A stretch of 6,107 bases of DNA from Planctomycetes bacterium RBG_13_46_10 (GCA_001824645.1 MHYD01000048.1:36312-42418); one strand, 5' to 3'; positions 1-5,604 are shown, counted from the first letter of the stretch. Translations and numbers: made by a program. Notes: generated from the letters alone by a model not told the origin.

Positions 1-329
1 CCAATATCAATATGCCATGACGATTTGCTGTCGGTTGATGTCCCCAACCGGCTCAGTTTCTCCAGGATTATTCGCAGGGCAGTCTCATCTATATCAAATA
101 ATGTGCCCATTGATGTTTGCTGTTTTAGCCTGAGCACATAATTTATTGTCCCGCGGAACAGGTTTTCCCTCAGAATTTTCTCAATATCTTCTTCCAGAAA
201 CGTAATCGCCTCCGGTAGTTTTACATTGGTCTTCAGATAGCGATTATTGACTGTCTTAATTTCAACAGCGTAACTTATTCCGTTAACCTCACCCTCTGCT
301 TCACCAAAGCCGGTCATACTGTTTATCAT
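1..329 (-). CDS. yicC: YicC/YloC-family endoribonuclease, N-terminal part (cut by window edge)
   Basis: About 109 codons are present; the rest lies beyond the left edge. The protein begins MINSMTGFGEAEGE, and the MTGFG block near the start is the hallmark of the YicC family. It is followed by the family's typical VEIKTVNNRYL and 'LPEAITFLEEDI' stretches and a basic 'LFRG' segment. E. coli YicC and B. subtilis YloC are reported to be RNA-cleaving enzymes, so an RNase role is inferred from family membership. The start is set by an in-frame TAA seven codons upstream and by the conserved M-x-x-S-M-T-G-F-G beginning; GGAAA about 9 nt before the ATG is a modest ribosome binding site. It lies 57 bp downstream of secG on the same strand and is probably the next gene of that transcript. 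In many bacteria yicC precedes gmk, which would then be expected just outside the window. Confidence 0.88.
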   Translation of the reverse strand, partial: MINSMTGFGEAEGEVNGISYAVEIKTVNNRYLKTNVKLPEAITFLEEDIEKILRENLFRGTINYVLRLKQQTSMGTLFDIDETALRIILEKLSRLGTSTDSKSSWHIDI

Positions 330-386
330 TGCCTGAATTTCCAACTCTTATTGCTTATTTTGTGTCATAATTTGTGCAATCCGATA

Positions 387-845
387 TTAACCGCCCGTGG
401 TATTTGCATCAGTACTTTTATCAATATCGGTGTTTTGATTTTCATTAGTAGTTTTCTCGGCATCTTTTATTTCATTGGTATCTGGTATTCGTACCTCATT
501 AACATCGGTTGAGACCGGCGGCGGGGATTGCGTTGTTGGCTGTTGTTGACTTGTTTGTTCTATCCCGAATTCACTTACTGTTGGTTTATAGAATTTAGCC
601 ATAAGAATGGCAAAGCTCAGAAATACCCCCACCAAAGCTATTGTAATCCATGTTAGAAAATCGCCGGTTTTAGAGCCCAAAATGCTGCTGGCCATAGCCC
701 CGCCCAAAGCGGCATTCAAACCGCCGCCTTTGCCTTTCTGAATCAGAACAACAAGAATCAGCACCAGAGAGCACAGCACGAAAAGGACGGCAACGACCTT
801 CATAATCAAACTTACTGCCAATAACGAGGATATAATCATATTCAT
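387..845 (-). CDS. secG: Preprotein translocase subunit SecG with long hydrophilic C-terminal tail
   Basis: SecG is the small membrane partner of SecY and SecE and stimulates SecA-driven protein export. The 152-residue product shows the family layout: a first membrane helix at about 12-35, the cytoplasmic loop QKGKGGGLNAALGG at 36-49 with the diagnostic glycine-rich motif, and a second helix at about 62-84. Residues 88-152 form a polar tail rich in Thr, Asn, Gln, Pro and acidic residues, with no recognisable domain; it makes the protein longer than E. coli SecG (about 110 residues). The gene starts 11 bp after tpiA ends. AAAGGG lies close to the first ATG and is better spaced (8 nt) for a second ATG two codons later, so either Met1 or Met3 may be used. 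Pairing of tpiA with secG is common in bacteria, which supports the call. Confidence 0.93.
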   Translation of the reverse strand: MNMIISSLLAVSLIMKVVAVLFVLCSLVLILVVLIQKGKGGGLNAALGGAMASSILGSKTGDFLTWITIALVGVFLSFAILMAKFYKPTVSEFGIEQTSQQQPTTQSPPPVSTDVNEVRIPDTNEIKDAEKTTNENQNTDIDKSTDANTTGG

Positions 846-856
846 GTCCCTTTCAA

Positions 857-1618
857 TTAGACTGCTGCTCGAATTATAGCAAGGAAATCATCTGCATTCA
901 AGCTTGCACCACCGACCAATAGACCATCCACGTCCTTGCGGCTCATTAAATCCTTTGCGTTGTCCGGTTTCACGGAACCGCCGTAGAGGATGCGAATTTC
1001 ATTGGCTAATGTGTCATTATACATCTGGGCGATTAGTTTTCGTATAAAATCATGTGTTTCCTGTGCCTGCTGCGGTGTTGCAGTCCTGCCTGTTCCAATA
1101 GCCCAGACAGGCTCGTAGGCAATGGTTACAGCGGAGACTTTTTCGTTGCTTAATCCTGCAAGACCTTTTTTAATGTGTCTGTTTATTACTTGTTCTGTTT
1201 GTCCGGCGTCTCGTTCATTTAACAGCTCCCCAACGCATAATATCGGCAAAAGACCACCTGAAATAGCAGCAGTTACTTTTTTATTTATTAACTCGTCCAT
1301 CTCACCAATGACATGCCGTCGCTCCGAATGGCCGCATAAGACATACGTGCAGCCGACATCTTTGAGCATAAGCGGGCTTATTTCGCCGGTAAAAGCGCCT
1401 TTAGACTCAAAATAAACGTCCTGGGCACCAACAGCTATATCTGAGGCACTAAGAACCTTGGCTACAGACTGTAAGTAGATAAAAGGAGGACAAACCGCTA
1501 TGGAAGCATTATGGCTTGTTATCTCTCTCGAACCAGAAGCAATGCGCTTAGCTAACTCCAGACTTGTGTGATTGTCGGTGTTCATCTTCCAGTTACCGGC
1601 CACAAACGGTTTTCTCAT
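857..1618 (-). CDS. tpiA: Triosephosphate isomerase
   Basis: This cytoplasmic glycolytic enzyme interconverts dihydroxyacetone phosphate and glyceraldehyde 3-phosphate. The 253-residue product has the family's usual length and a complete active site: NWKMN with catalytic Lys11, CGHSERR with His97, AYEPVWAIGTG with the base Glu169 and the mobile loop 6 (172-177), then the phosphate-binding YGGSV (212-216) and LLVGGASL (233-240). The frame is open upstream to an ATG at 1663, which would add 15 residues. I chose the internal ATG at 1618 because a strong AGGAG sits 6 nt before it and MRKPFVAGNWKMN is the canonical TPI beginning. The gene lies between pheA (53 bp upstream) and secG (11 bp downstream) on the same strand, consistent with one operon. 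Confidence 0.97.
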   Translation of the reverse strand: MRKPFVAGNWKMNTDNHTSLELAKRIASGSREITSHNASIAVCPPFIYLQSVAKVLSASDIAVGAQDVYFESKGAFTGEISPLMLKDVGCTYVLCGHSERRHVIGEMDELINKKVTAAISGGLLPILCVGELLNERDAGQTEQVINRHIKKGLAGLSNEKVSAVTIAYEPVWAIGTGRTATPQQAQETHDFIRKLIAQMYNDTLANEIRILYGGSVKPDNAKDLMSRKDVDGLLVGGASLNADDFLAIIRAAV

Positions 1619-1624
1619 AGTTAT

Positions 1625-1629
1625 CTCCT
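1625..1629 (-). promoter_or_regulatory. Ribosome binding site that fixes the tpiA start
   Basis: On the minus strand an AGGAG (within CAGGAGATAACT) lies 6 nt before the ATG at 1618. The earlier in-frame ATG at 1663 has no comparable site, so this decides the tpiA start. Confidence 0.85.
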
Positions 1630-1671
1630 GTGTTTGTTGTTTATCAATCAGATTGGAAATCATGAACTAAG

Positions 1672-2742
1672 TTAAAGTAACTCCGTTGCACGCGGGAAAC
1701 TACCCAAAACTGATAATTGCAAACAATGTTTGCGTGCTTCTTCCAGTCCCTTTTTGACCTTTTCTTCTGTTCTATGCCCCAGAAAATCCATGAAGAAATA
1801 ATACTCCCATTGTCTTTTCTTGCTGGGCCTGGATTCTATATTTGTCAGATTGATATTATATTGCTTGAAAACATCGAGCACATCGGCTAATGCACCGGCC
1901 TTATGAGCGGTGCTAAACAATATGGCGGTTTTATCTTCATTGGTTGGTTTGGCATCTTCACGGCTGACAACGAAAAATCTGGTTATATTGTTGGTGTTAT
2001 CTTCGATATTTTCACAGACGATTTTCAGTGTATAAAGCTCAGCAGCTGCTTTGGAGCCGATTGCTGCGGTACTCGCCTCGGCGGCAGCCATTTGGGCCGC
2101 TTTGGCTGTTGAAGCAACAGCAATTGTTGGTACGTCCTTGAGCGTAGCACTTAGCCAGTTTCGACACTGGGCGAATACTTCAGGCTTAGAATATATCTTC
2201 TTGATCTCCGGCAGTGAGCAGTTTGCAAGCAGATTGTGATGAATCGCCATCAGCACTTCAGCACAAACCTGAACATCGGAGTCTATAAAAGCATCGAGCG
2301 TTTCTATTACGCCGCCGCCGGTGGTGTTTTCGATGGGGACAACACCTAAATCGCAATGACCTTTACTGACCTCTTCAAAAATGCTGGTAATATCCGGCAG
2401 TGGTTCATATTCAACGCTTTGTCCGAACTTGAGCATAGCGGCTGTATGGCTGAAGCTGCCGCCGGGGCCAAGGTAGCCTATTCGCAAAGGTTTTTCCAGC
2501 GCGAAGGAGCCGCTCATCAATTCACGCCAGATAGCTACTATGGTCTTATCAGGCAGCGGACCTTTGTTGGTTTGTGTTACCTTAGCCAAGACCTCCTTCT
2601 CGCGGTCAGGTGCATAAATGGGTTTATCGGTCTTGTTCTTTAGTTTTCCTATTTCAACAACAACGCGAGCACGCTCATTGAGCAGCTGCACAAGCTGTTT
2701 GTCAATTTCATCTATACGTTTTCTCAAGTCTTCAAGCGACAT
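1672..2742 (-). CDS. pheA: Bifunctional chorismate mutase / prephenate dehydratase (P-protein)
   Basis: The protein converts chorismate to prephenate and then to phenylpyruvate, the committed branch to phenylalanine. The 356 residues fall into three parts. An AroQ-type chorismate mutase spans about 1-85, with likely active-site Arg7, Arg24, Lys35, Arg47 and Glu48 by alignment with E. coli from memory. A prephenate dehydratase domain spans about 86-262, with GYLGPGGSFSH (89-99), VVPIENTTGG (134-143) and the catalytic TRF motif at 254-256. A C-terminal ACT domain spans about 272-350, with GAL at 283-285 and ESRP at 303-306, the motifs that bind phenylalanine for feedback inhibition. The architecture is complete. 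The signature usually reads ENS or ENT followed by EG; here it is ENTTGG, a minor variant. No Shine-Dalgarno is evident before the ATG, but the start matches the family N-terminus. The gene heads the pheA-tpiA-secG-yicC series and is divergent from ogt. Confidence 0.96.
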   Translation of the reverse strand: MSLEDLRKRIDEIDKQLVQLLNERARVVVEIGKLKNKTDKPIYAPDREKEVLAKVTQTNKGPLPDKTIVAIWRELMSGSFALEKPLRIGYLGPGGSFSHTAAMLKFGQSVEYEPLPDITSIFEEVSKGHCDLGVVPIENTTGGGVIETLDAFIDSDVQVCAEVLMAIHHNLLANCSLPEIKKIYSKPEVFAQCRNWLSATLKDVPTIAVASTAKAAQMAAAEASTAAIGSKAAAELYTLKIVCENIEDNTNNITRFFVVSREDAKPTNEDKTAILFSTAHKAGALADVLDVFKQYNINLTNIESRPSKKRQWEYYFFMDFLGHRTEEKVKKGLEEARKHCLQLSVLGSFPRATELL

Positions 2743-2766
2743 AAGTTAGAATCAAAATATTTAGCT

Positions 2767-2801
2767 CCCAATTTGGGTCCCGCTTAGCGGGAACCGTTGG
2801 G
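2767..2801 (-). promoter_or_regulatory. Stem-loop in the pheA leader
   Basis: An imperfect inverted repeat lies 25 bp upstream of pheA. The inner arms CCCGC/GCGGG enclose a TTA (TAA in the transcript) loop. They are extended by GGT/ACC with one bulged A and by outer arms CCCAA/TTGGG. No immediate U-run follows in the pheA direction, so it is not a clean intrinsic terminator. It may be a leader structure affecting pheA expression or another copy of a dispersed palindrome. A T-box or phenylalanine-rich leader peptide was looked for and not seen. Confidence 0.5.
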
Positions 2802-2854
2802 GGGATTATTCATTCCGTATTTTTATTTTTTCTTCCTTTTCATAAAATCGTAAA

Positions 2855-2883
2855 TATTTAACAGAATTTTGCTCTTGCGTCAA
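2855..2883 (-). promoter_or_regulatory. Weak candidate promoter for pheA
   Basis: On the minus strand TTGACG (2878-2883) is separated by 17 bp from TAAATA (2855-2860). The -35 is good (5 of 6) and the -10 poor (3 of 6). If used, the transcript would have a leader of roughly 105 nt containing the stem-loop at 2767-2801. Confidence 0.3.
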
Positions 2884-2920
2884 CAAATTTGACTCAGTAC
2901 AAATTATATTTTTGGTTGTA

Positions 2921-3556
2921 ATGGCCTTAAAAATGCAAAAATCACTAAGATATACTATTTTTAAGACTGAGTGGGGCTACTTTGGTTTTGCAGGTATAGG
3001 AAACGCCCTGTTGCGAACTTGCCTGCCTTTGTCCGAGCCTGAGAAGGTCAAAAGTGAACTTTTAGATACTCGATATTGGATACTCGGTACTCGTAAAGCA
3101 TCGAGAATCAAGTATAGAGAACCAAGAATCGAATTCTACAGGAATCTTTTCAAGATTCTCCAAAGACAAATAACGGATTACTTTAAAGGTGCCTATGTCA
3201 AATTCAGCCGAGATATTCCAATTAGTCTGGATGGATTCAGCTCTTTTGGCCGCTTGGTTTTAATGGCTTGCAGGGATATAGAATTTGGGCAGAAAAAAAC
3301 TTATGCAGCTTTGGCTAAGAGGTTAGGCCGGCCCGGTGCTGCAAGGGCTGTCGGTAATATCCTTGCTAAAAATCCGCTGCCGTTGATTATTCCTTGTCAC
3401 CGTGTGATTCGCAGTGACGGTAAAATCGGTGGCTTTTCTGCCATAGGTGGTGTGAAAGTCAAAGAGAAGCTGCTTGAACATGAATTTACAGGATTAATCC
3501 GTTCTATAGAAAATTCAAGTAATGTCATCCCGAGCACTACCGAGGGAAAAGTATAA
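2921..3556 (+). CDS. ogt: O6-methylguanine-DNA methyltransferase with in-frame repeat insertion
   Basis: The enzyme repairs O6-alkylguanine by transferring the alkyl group to its own cysteine. Numbering from the ATG at 2921 gives 211 residues. An N-terminal MGMT-like segment (about 10-47, YTIFKTEWGYFGFAG) is followed by a DNA-binding/catalytic domain (about 78-188) with TY (127-128), the recognition-helix arginine in RPGAARAVG (Arg142), Asn151, and the active-site PCHRV at 158-162 with acceptor Cys159. Residues about 48-72 do not resemble the family; their DNA looks like a dispersed TACTCG repeat read in frame. The tail after LLEHE (about 22 residues, ending VIPSTTEGKV) is also atypical and repeat-like. 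Catalytic residues are intact, so activity is plausible. The start is uncertain: ATG at 2921 or 2933, or TTG at 2912, none with a Shine-Dalgarno. It is convergent with the next gene, with 12 bp between stops. Confidence 0.88.
   Translation: MALKMQKSLRYTIFKTEWGYFGFAGIGNALLRTCLPLSEPEKVKSELLDTRYWILGTRKASRIKYREPRIEFYRNLFKILQRQITDYFKGAYVKFSRDIPISLDGFSSFGRLVLMACRDIEFGQKKTYAALAKRLGRPGAARAVGNILAKNPLPLIIPCHRVIRSDGKIGGFSAIGGVKVKEKLLEHEFTGLIRSIENSSNVIPSTTEGKV
3063..3135 (+). repeat. Dispersed-type repeat read in frame inside ogt
   Basis: TACTCG occurs three times within 27 bp (3067-3072, 3081-3086, 3088-3093), followed by related degenerate steps such as ATCGAGAATC and AAGAATCGAA. It encodes about 25 residues beginning DTRYWILGTR that separate the two conserved parts of the methyltransferase, where family members usually have a shorter variable linker. 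The frame stays open throughout. Boundaries are approximate. Confidence 0.55.
3142..3158 (+). repeat. Perfect 7+3+7 inverted repeat inside ogt
   Basis: GAATCTT and AAGATTC flank TTC. It encodes NLFKI at the start of the conserved LQRQITDYF helix and directly follows the repeat-like insert, so it may mark the insert's right end. A shorter relative (AGAATC-CTCAA-GATTCT) occurs at 6006-6022. Confidence 0.5.
3521..3547 (+). repeat. Dispersed palindrome-like sequence forming the ogt 3' end
   Basis: The stretch TCATCCCGAGCACTACCGAG followed by GGA resembles a REP-like element that I recall from many genomes, with consensus close to TCATCCCGAGCGNAGTCGAG followed by GGA. It encodes VIPSTTEG, typical of proteins whose 3' end has run into such an element. 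The identification is from memory and the boundaries are approximate. Confidence 0.45.
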
Positions 3557-3568
3557 ATGTGATTTTTA

Positions 3569-4267
3569 TTACTCTAAATGCACTACACTTGTTCTTCGGT
3601 CTGCTTCAAGACTTGCCTTTTTAATGACATCGTAAAGTTGTCGGCTGTTACGTACCTTTTCGAAGGTGAACTCCGGGTCACTTTTATCGGTTGTCATAAG
3701 CATTACACTACCTATGCCTAAAATACAGTCCCAGGCATTGCGGCGAAGTTTCAGGTCAATCACGCGAAACATGTCAAGATTATCGACCTTCCTGTCAAAA
3801 ATACCCCTGCTCCACTCGATTCTATCAGCAGTAGCTTCGTAATGGGTAGTCTTGAGCCTGGCTATTTTAATGGCAAGGATGAACAAAACGATAAATCCAA
3901 GCCCCAAGCCGATAATAATTCTATATCGGGCAAACGTCAAAATCTGATCTTGTGAAAACTTCGACACCAGTAAATTCTCCGCAGGCAGCTTGATTATAAG
4001 GGCTACTAAGCTGAGCAATATCAAAGTTTTGAATATCTGTGGAAGAATTCCAAGAAGTGAGGGGCTGCAGGCGAAAAGAATTTTATTGTCATTTGGCTCT
4101 TCCTCCGATGGGCAATAATCAGCCTGTGAATTCCCCTGGAGGGCTTTAGCTTTAGGACTATTCAAAAACTCACCGCAGAATCGGCACTTGATAGCCGCAG
4201 CCTGAATTGTCTCAGCACAAAACGGGCAACTCTTCGTTTCGGGTTGTGGATATGTAGTAATTTTCAT
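3569..4267 (-). CDS. Zinc-ribbon membrane protein with bacterial PH-like (DUF304/bPH2) domain
   Basis: The 232-residue product starts with a four-cysteine zinc ribbon (CPFCAE at 14-19 and CRFCGEFL at 28-35; Cys14, Cys17, Cys28, Cys31). A polar linker follows, then two hydrophobic helices at about 70-93 and 113-137. The C-terminal soluble region at about 138-220 (YEATADRIEWSRGIFDRKVD, then MFRVIDLKL and GIGSVMLMT) matches the pattern of the YdbS-like bacterial PH domain, in which a TNxRI-like strand is followed by an I-x-x-I/V-x-x-V/I-D core. The zinc ribbon suggests a role in protein or nucleic-acid contacts at the membrane; no function is established. The ATG at 4267 has no strong Shine-Dalgarno but is the only start leaving the ribbon whole. 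The gene is convergent with ogt and divergent from the membrane-protein/regulator operon, so it is probably transcribed alone. Confidence 0.82.
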   Translation of the reverse strand: MKITTYPQPETKSCPFCAETIQAAAIKCRFCGEFLNSPKAKALQGNSQADYCPSEEEPNDNKILFACSPSLLGILPQIFKTLILLSLVALIIKLPAENLLVSKFSQDQILTFARYRIIIGLGLGFIVLFILAIKIARLKTTHYEATADRIEWSRGIFDRKVDNLDMFRVIDLKLRRNAWDCILGIGSVMLMTTDKSDPEFTFEKVRNSRQLYDVIKKASLEADRRTSVVHLE

Positions 4268-4364
4268 ATTGATTTATATATCGGAATTGAACACAGAAAT
4301 AGACCAGAGGATTACATTAGCCGCAAAAAATTTTGATAAAATTTCCAAAAAAAGTAAATATTTC

Positions 4365-4393
4365 TTGACAATATGTATGATATACCTTACATT
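4365..4393 (+). promoter_or_regulatory. Candidate promoter of the membrane protein/regulator operon
   Basis: A perfect TTGACA (4365-4370) is followed after 17 bp by TACATT (4388-4393, 4 of 6). A perfect TATAAT lies further on at 4404-4409 but has no good -35 at 16-18 bp. Either choice places the inverted repeat at 4384-4402 over the core promoter. Confidence 0.6.
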
Positions 4394-4402
4394 TAGTAAG
4401 GT
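4384..4402 (+). promoter_or_regulatory. Operator-like inverted repeat in the promoter
   Basis: ACCTTAC-ATTTA-GTAAGGT has perfect 7-bp arms with a 5-bp spacer, overlaps the likely -10 and ends just before TATAAT. The second gene of the operon encodes a Cro/CI-type regulator, so autorepression through this site is the simplest inference. Confidence 0.6.
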
Positions 4403-4448
4403 TTATAATACATTCATCGGGTTAAATAGCGTTAATAAGGAAAATTTT

Positions 4449-4883
4449 ATGAATAGGGCACAGAAAATGTCCTTAACTTTAGTTATCACAATATCGCTCG
4501 GTCTGTTTCTTGGCATTGTATTAGTTGTAATGCGATTTTTTAATGTGGGTATTCCTAAAACTGTCTTTCTTTTTCCAATCTTTTTTGCGGGCAGCGGGGG
4601 GATTATATCGCTCATCTTTTTCAGAAAGGATAAAAGCGCAATTACATCCGATGAGCGAGACAAGCTGATTGAGAAAAATGCTAACTTGGCCGGCTTCGGC
4701 GCCGTGTATTTGTTCGTCATTCTCGCCTCTTTCCTCCCGATTGGCATCATGGGCCAGAAAGGTTCGATACCAGTGACATGGTGTCCTGTGCTGCTTGTAG
4801 GAGCTGCATTCTGTCAGGCTTACGCGCAATCGTTGGCAATTTTGATCCAGTACGGCTGGGGAGGTGGACATGGCAAATCGTGA
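4449..4883 (+). CDS. Small four-helix membrane protein, DUF2178-like, paired with an XRE regulator
   Basis: The 144-residue product has four predicted membrane segments at about 8-28, 38-58, 79-101 and 109-134. Between helices 2 and 3 lies a charged cytoplasmic loop with TSDERDKLIEKNANLAGF (66-83), the 'DER...I..KA' pattern I associate with the DUF2178 family. Proteins of this type are often encoded beside small XRE regulators; their function is unknown, though sensing or controlling the regulator is a common suggestion. The frame is open upstream to 4269, but I chose ATG 4449 because AAGGA sits 7 nt before it and the upstream frame runs through the promoter and operator. The product ends in the glycine-rich GWGGGHGKS because the next gene's ribosome binding site is embedded in its last codons. 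Its stop overlaps that gene by 14 bp. Confidence 0.8.
   Translation: MNRAQKMSLTLVITISLGLFLGIVLVVMRFFNVGIPKTVFLFPIFFAGSGGIISLIFFRKDKSAITSDERDKLIEKNANLAGFGAVYLFVILASFLPIGIMGQKGSIPVTWCPVLLVGAAFCQAYAQSLAILIQYGWGGGHGKS
4860..4864 (+). promoter_or_regulatory. Ribosome binding site of the XRE regulator inside the upstream gene
   Basis: GGAGG lies 5 nt before the ATG at 4870. An in-frame GTG at 4864 overlaps this site and is therefore unlikely to be the start. Confidence 0.8.
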
Positions 4884-5100
4884 GCTTTCTAACAACATTC
4901 GCCGGCTGCGTTTTGAGAATGGTGAGATGACCCAGCAACAATTGGCGGATAAGGTGGGCGTGACACGCCAGACGATTATCGCCATCGAAGCCGGCAAATA
5001 TGCGCCGTCGTTGCCTTTAGCTTTCAGAATTGCAAGAGTTTTTAATGTCACTGTGGAACAGGTCTTTCAATACAGTTCTATTGGTCTTCAGGGTACATAA
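4870..5100 (+). CDS. Cro/CI (XRE)-family transcriptional regulator, single HTH domain
   Basis: This 76-residue protein is almost entirely one HTH_3 domain. It begins NNIRRLRFENGEMTQQQLADKVG, with the helix-turn-helix at about 22-41 (QQQLADKVGVTRQTIIAIEA) and the usual GKYAPSLPLAFRIARVFNVTVEQVF ending. It is of the short YozG-like kind that typically represses its own operon together with a membrane-protein partner. It overlaps the membrane-protein gene by 14 bp with its own strong GGAGG, implying translational coupling. The likely target is the 19-bp inverted repeat at 4384-4402. Its 3' end overlaps the convergent thioesterase gene by 23 bp, so no dedicated terminator fits between them. No effector domain is present, so any signal must come through a partner, perhaps the membrane protein. 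Confidence 0.92.
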   Translation: MANRELSNNIRRLRFENGEMTQQQLADKVGVTRQTIIAIEAGKYAPSLPLAFRIARVFNVTVEQVFQYSSIGLQGT

Positions 5101-5497
5101 ATTCGGGCACTCGGCGGATTTTACCTTCGCCATCGACGCAGGCAAGGATGCTCGAGCCTTCAGCCAGGATTACCCCATCACTGCAGCGCCTTAGTTGATA
5201 GATGTGTTCAACCTTGCTGGCGGTGACCGCTGAGCAAACTGTTTCTAATTCAAGCTGCTCATCGTACTGAGCGGGTCGGCGGTATTTTATATGCAGCTCC
5301 GCAACGACGAAAAATATACCGGCCTCTTCGAGATCTTTATAAGCCAGGCCGTTTGCCCGTAAAAGCTCCGTTCGGCCCATTTCGAACCAGACCGGATAAG
5401 CACTATGGTGAACCACGCCGCCTTTATCGGTTTCCGCGTACCGAGGCACAACGGTTATTGTGTGGCTTTGAATCGTTGTCCGTGTTGGAAAATCCAT
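5078..5497 (-). CDS. YbgC/FadM-type hotdog acyl-CoA thioesterase
   Basis: The 139-residue product is a single 4HBT hotdog domain of normal length. The signature RYAETDKGGVVHHSAYPVWFE (residues 19-39) contains the catalytic aspartate Asp24 and the conserved histidine at 31, followed by GRTELLR as in the 4-hydroxybenzoyl-CoA thioesterase class. The family hydrolyses acyl-CoA thioesters; the natural substrate cannot be read from sequence. YbgC proteins are often linked to tol-pal, but no tol gene is near here. GGGA lies 8 nt before the ATG as a modest ribosome binding site. A near-consensus promoter at 5540-5568 gives a leader of roughly 35 nt. The gene converges on the XRE regulator with a 23-bp overlap of the two coding ends. 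Confidence 0.92.
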   Translation of the reverse strand: MDFPTRTTIQSHTITVVPRYAETDKGGVVHHSAYPVWFEMGRTELLRANGLAYKDLEEAGIFFVVAELHIKYRRPAQYDEQLELETVCSAVTASKVEHIYQLRRCSDGVILAEGSSILACVDGEGKIRRVPEFMYPEDQ

Positions 5498-5539
5498 TTT
5501 TTGTTCCCGTTTAATTTACAACCTAAATTATTCTGTATA

Positions 5540-5568
5540 ATTCTAATGTTTCATTAGGTGCCTGTCAA
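5540..5568 (-). promoter_or_regulatory. Promoter of the thioesterase gene
   Basis: On the minus strand TTGACA (5563-5568) is followed by a 17-bp spacer and TAGAAT (5540-5545), 11 of 12 matches to the vegetative sigma consensus. Transcription would begin near 5533, about 35 nt before the ATG. Confidence 0.75.
5543..5557 (-). promoter_or_regulatory. Palindrome in the thioesterase promoter spacer
   Basis: CTAATG-AAA-CATTAG, with perfect 6-bp arms, lies between the -35 and -10 and overlaps the -10. Its place is that of an operator, but no regulator gene for it can be named; it does not match the ACCTTAC repeat upstream. Confidence 0.4.
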
Positions 5569-5604
5569 AAGCCACTTTTAGCCCTTCAAAAACTTGTCCG
5601 CCCA

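Noticed and set aside
1619..1663. A 15-residue N-terminal extension of TpiA from ATG 1663
   Set aside because: It lacks a ribosome site, whereas AGGAG precedes ATG 1618 and the internal start gives the canonical TPI N-terminus.
1122..2643. Several plus-strand open frames of 60-100 codons (1122-1415, 1903-2112, 2051-2239, 2356-2643)
   Set aside because: They lie fully inside tpiA and pheA on the opposite strand, have no recognisable domains, and the minus-strand genes show complete family motifs.
2743..2883. T-box riboswitch or phenylalanine leader peptide before pheA
   Set aside because: There is no T-box motif (AGGGTGG...ACCGCG type), no terminator with a U-run, and the small frames in the leader have no Phe codons.
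4269..4448. A 60-residue N-terminal extension of the membrane protein
   Set aside because: The open frame runs through the TTGACA, the TATAAT and the operator-like repeat, while ATG 4449 has AAGGA at 7 nt; the extension has no family resemblance.
4403..5051. Minus-strand open frames opposite the membrane protein and XRE genes (4403-4750, 4521-5051, 4747-4941)
   Set aside because: They are antisense to genes with clear motifs and ribosome sites; their translations are basic, low in family-like features and cross the coding overlap.
4870..5100. Toxin-antitoxin module made of the XRE protein and its neighbour
   Set aside because: The partner is a four-helix membrane protein with a DERD loop, not a recognisable toxin; the arrangement fits a DUF2178-like membrane protein and regulator pair better.
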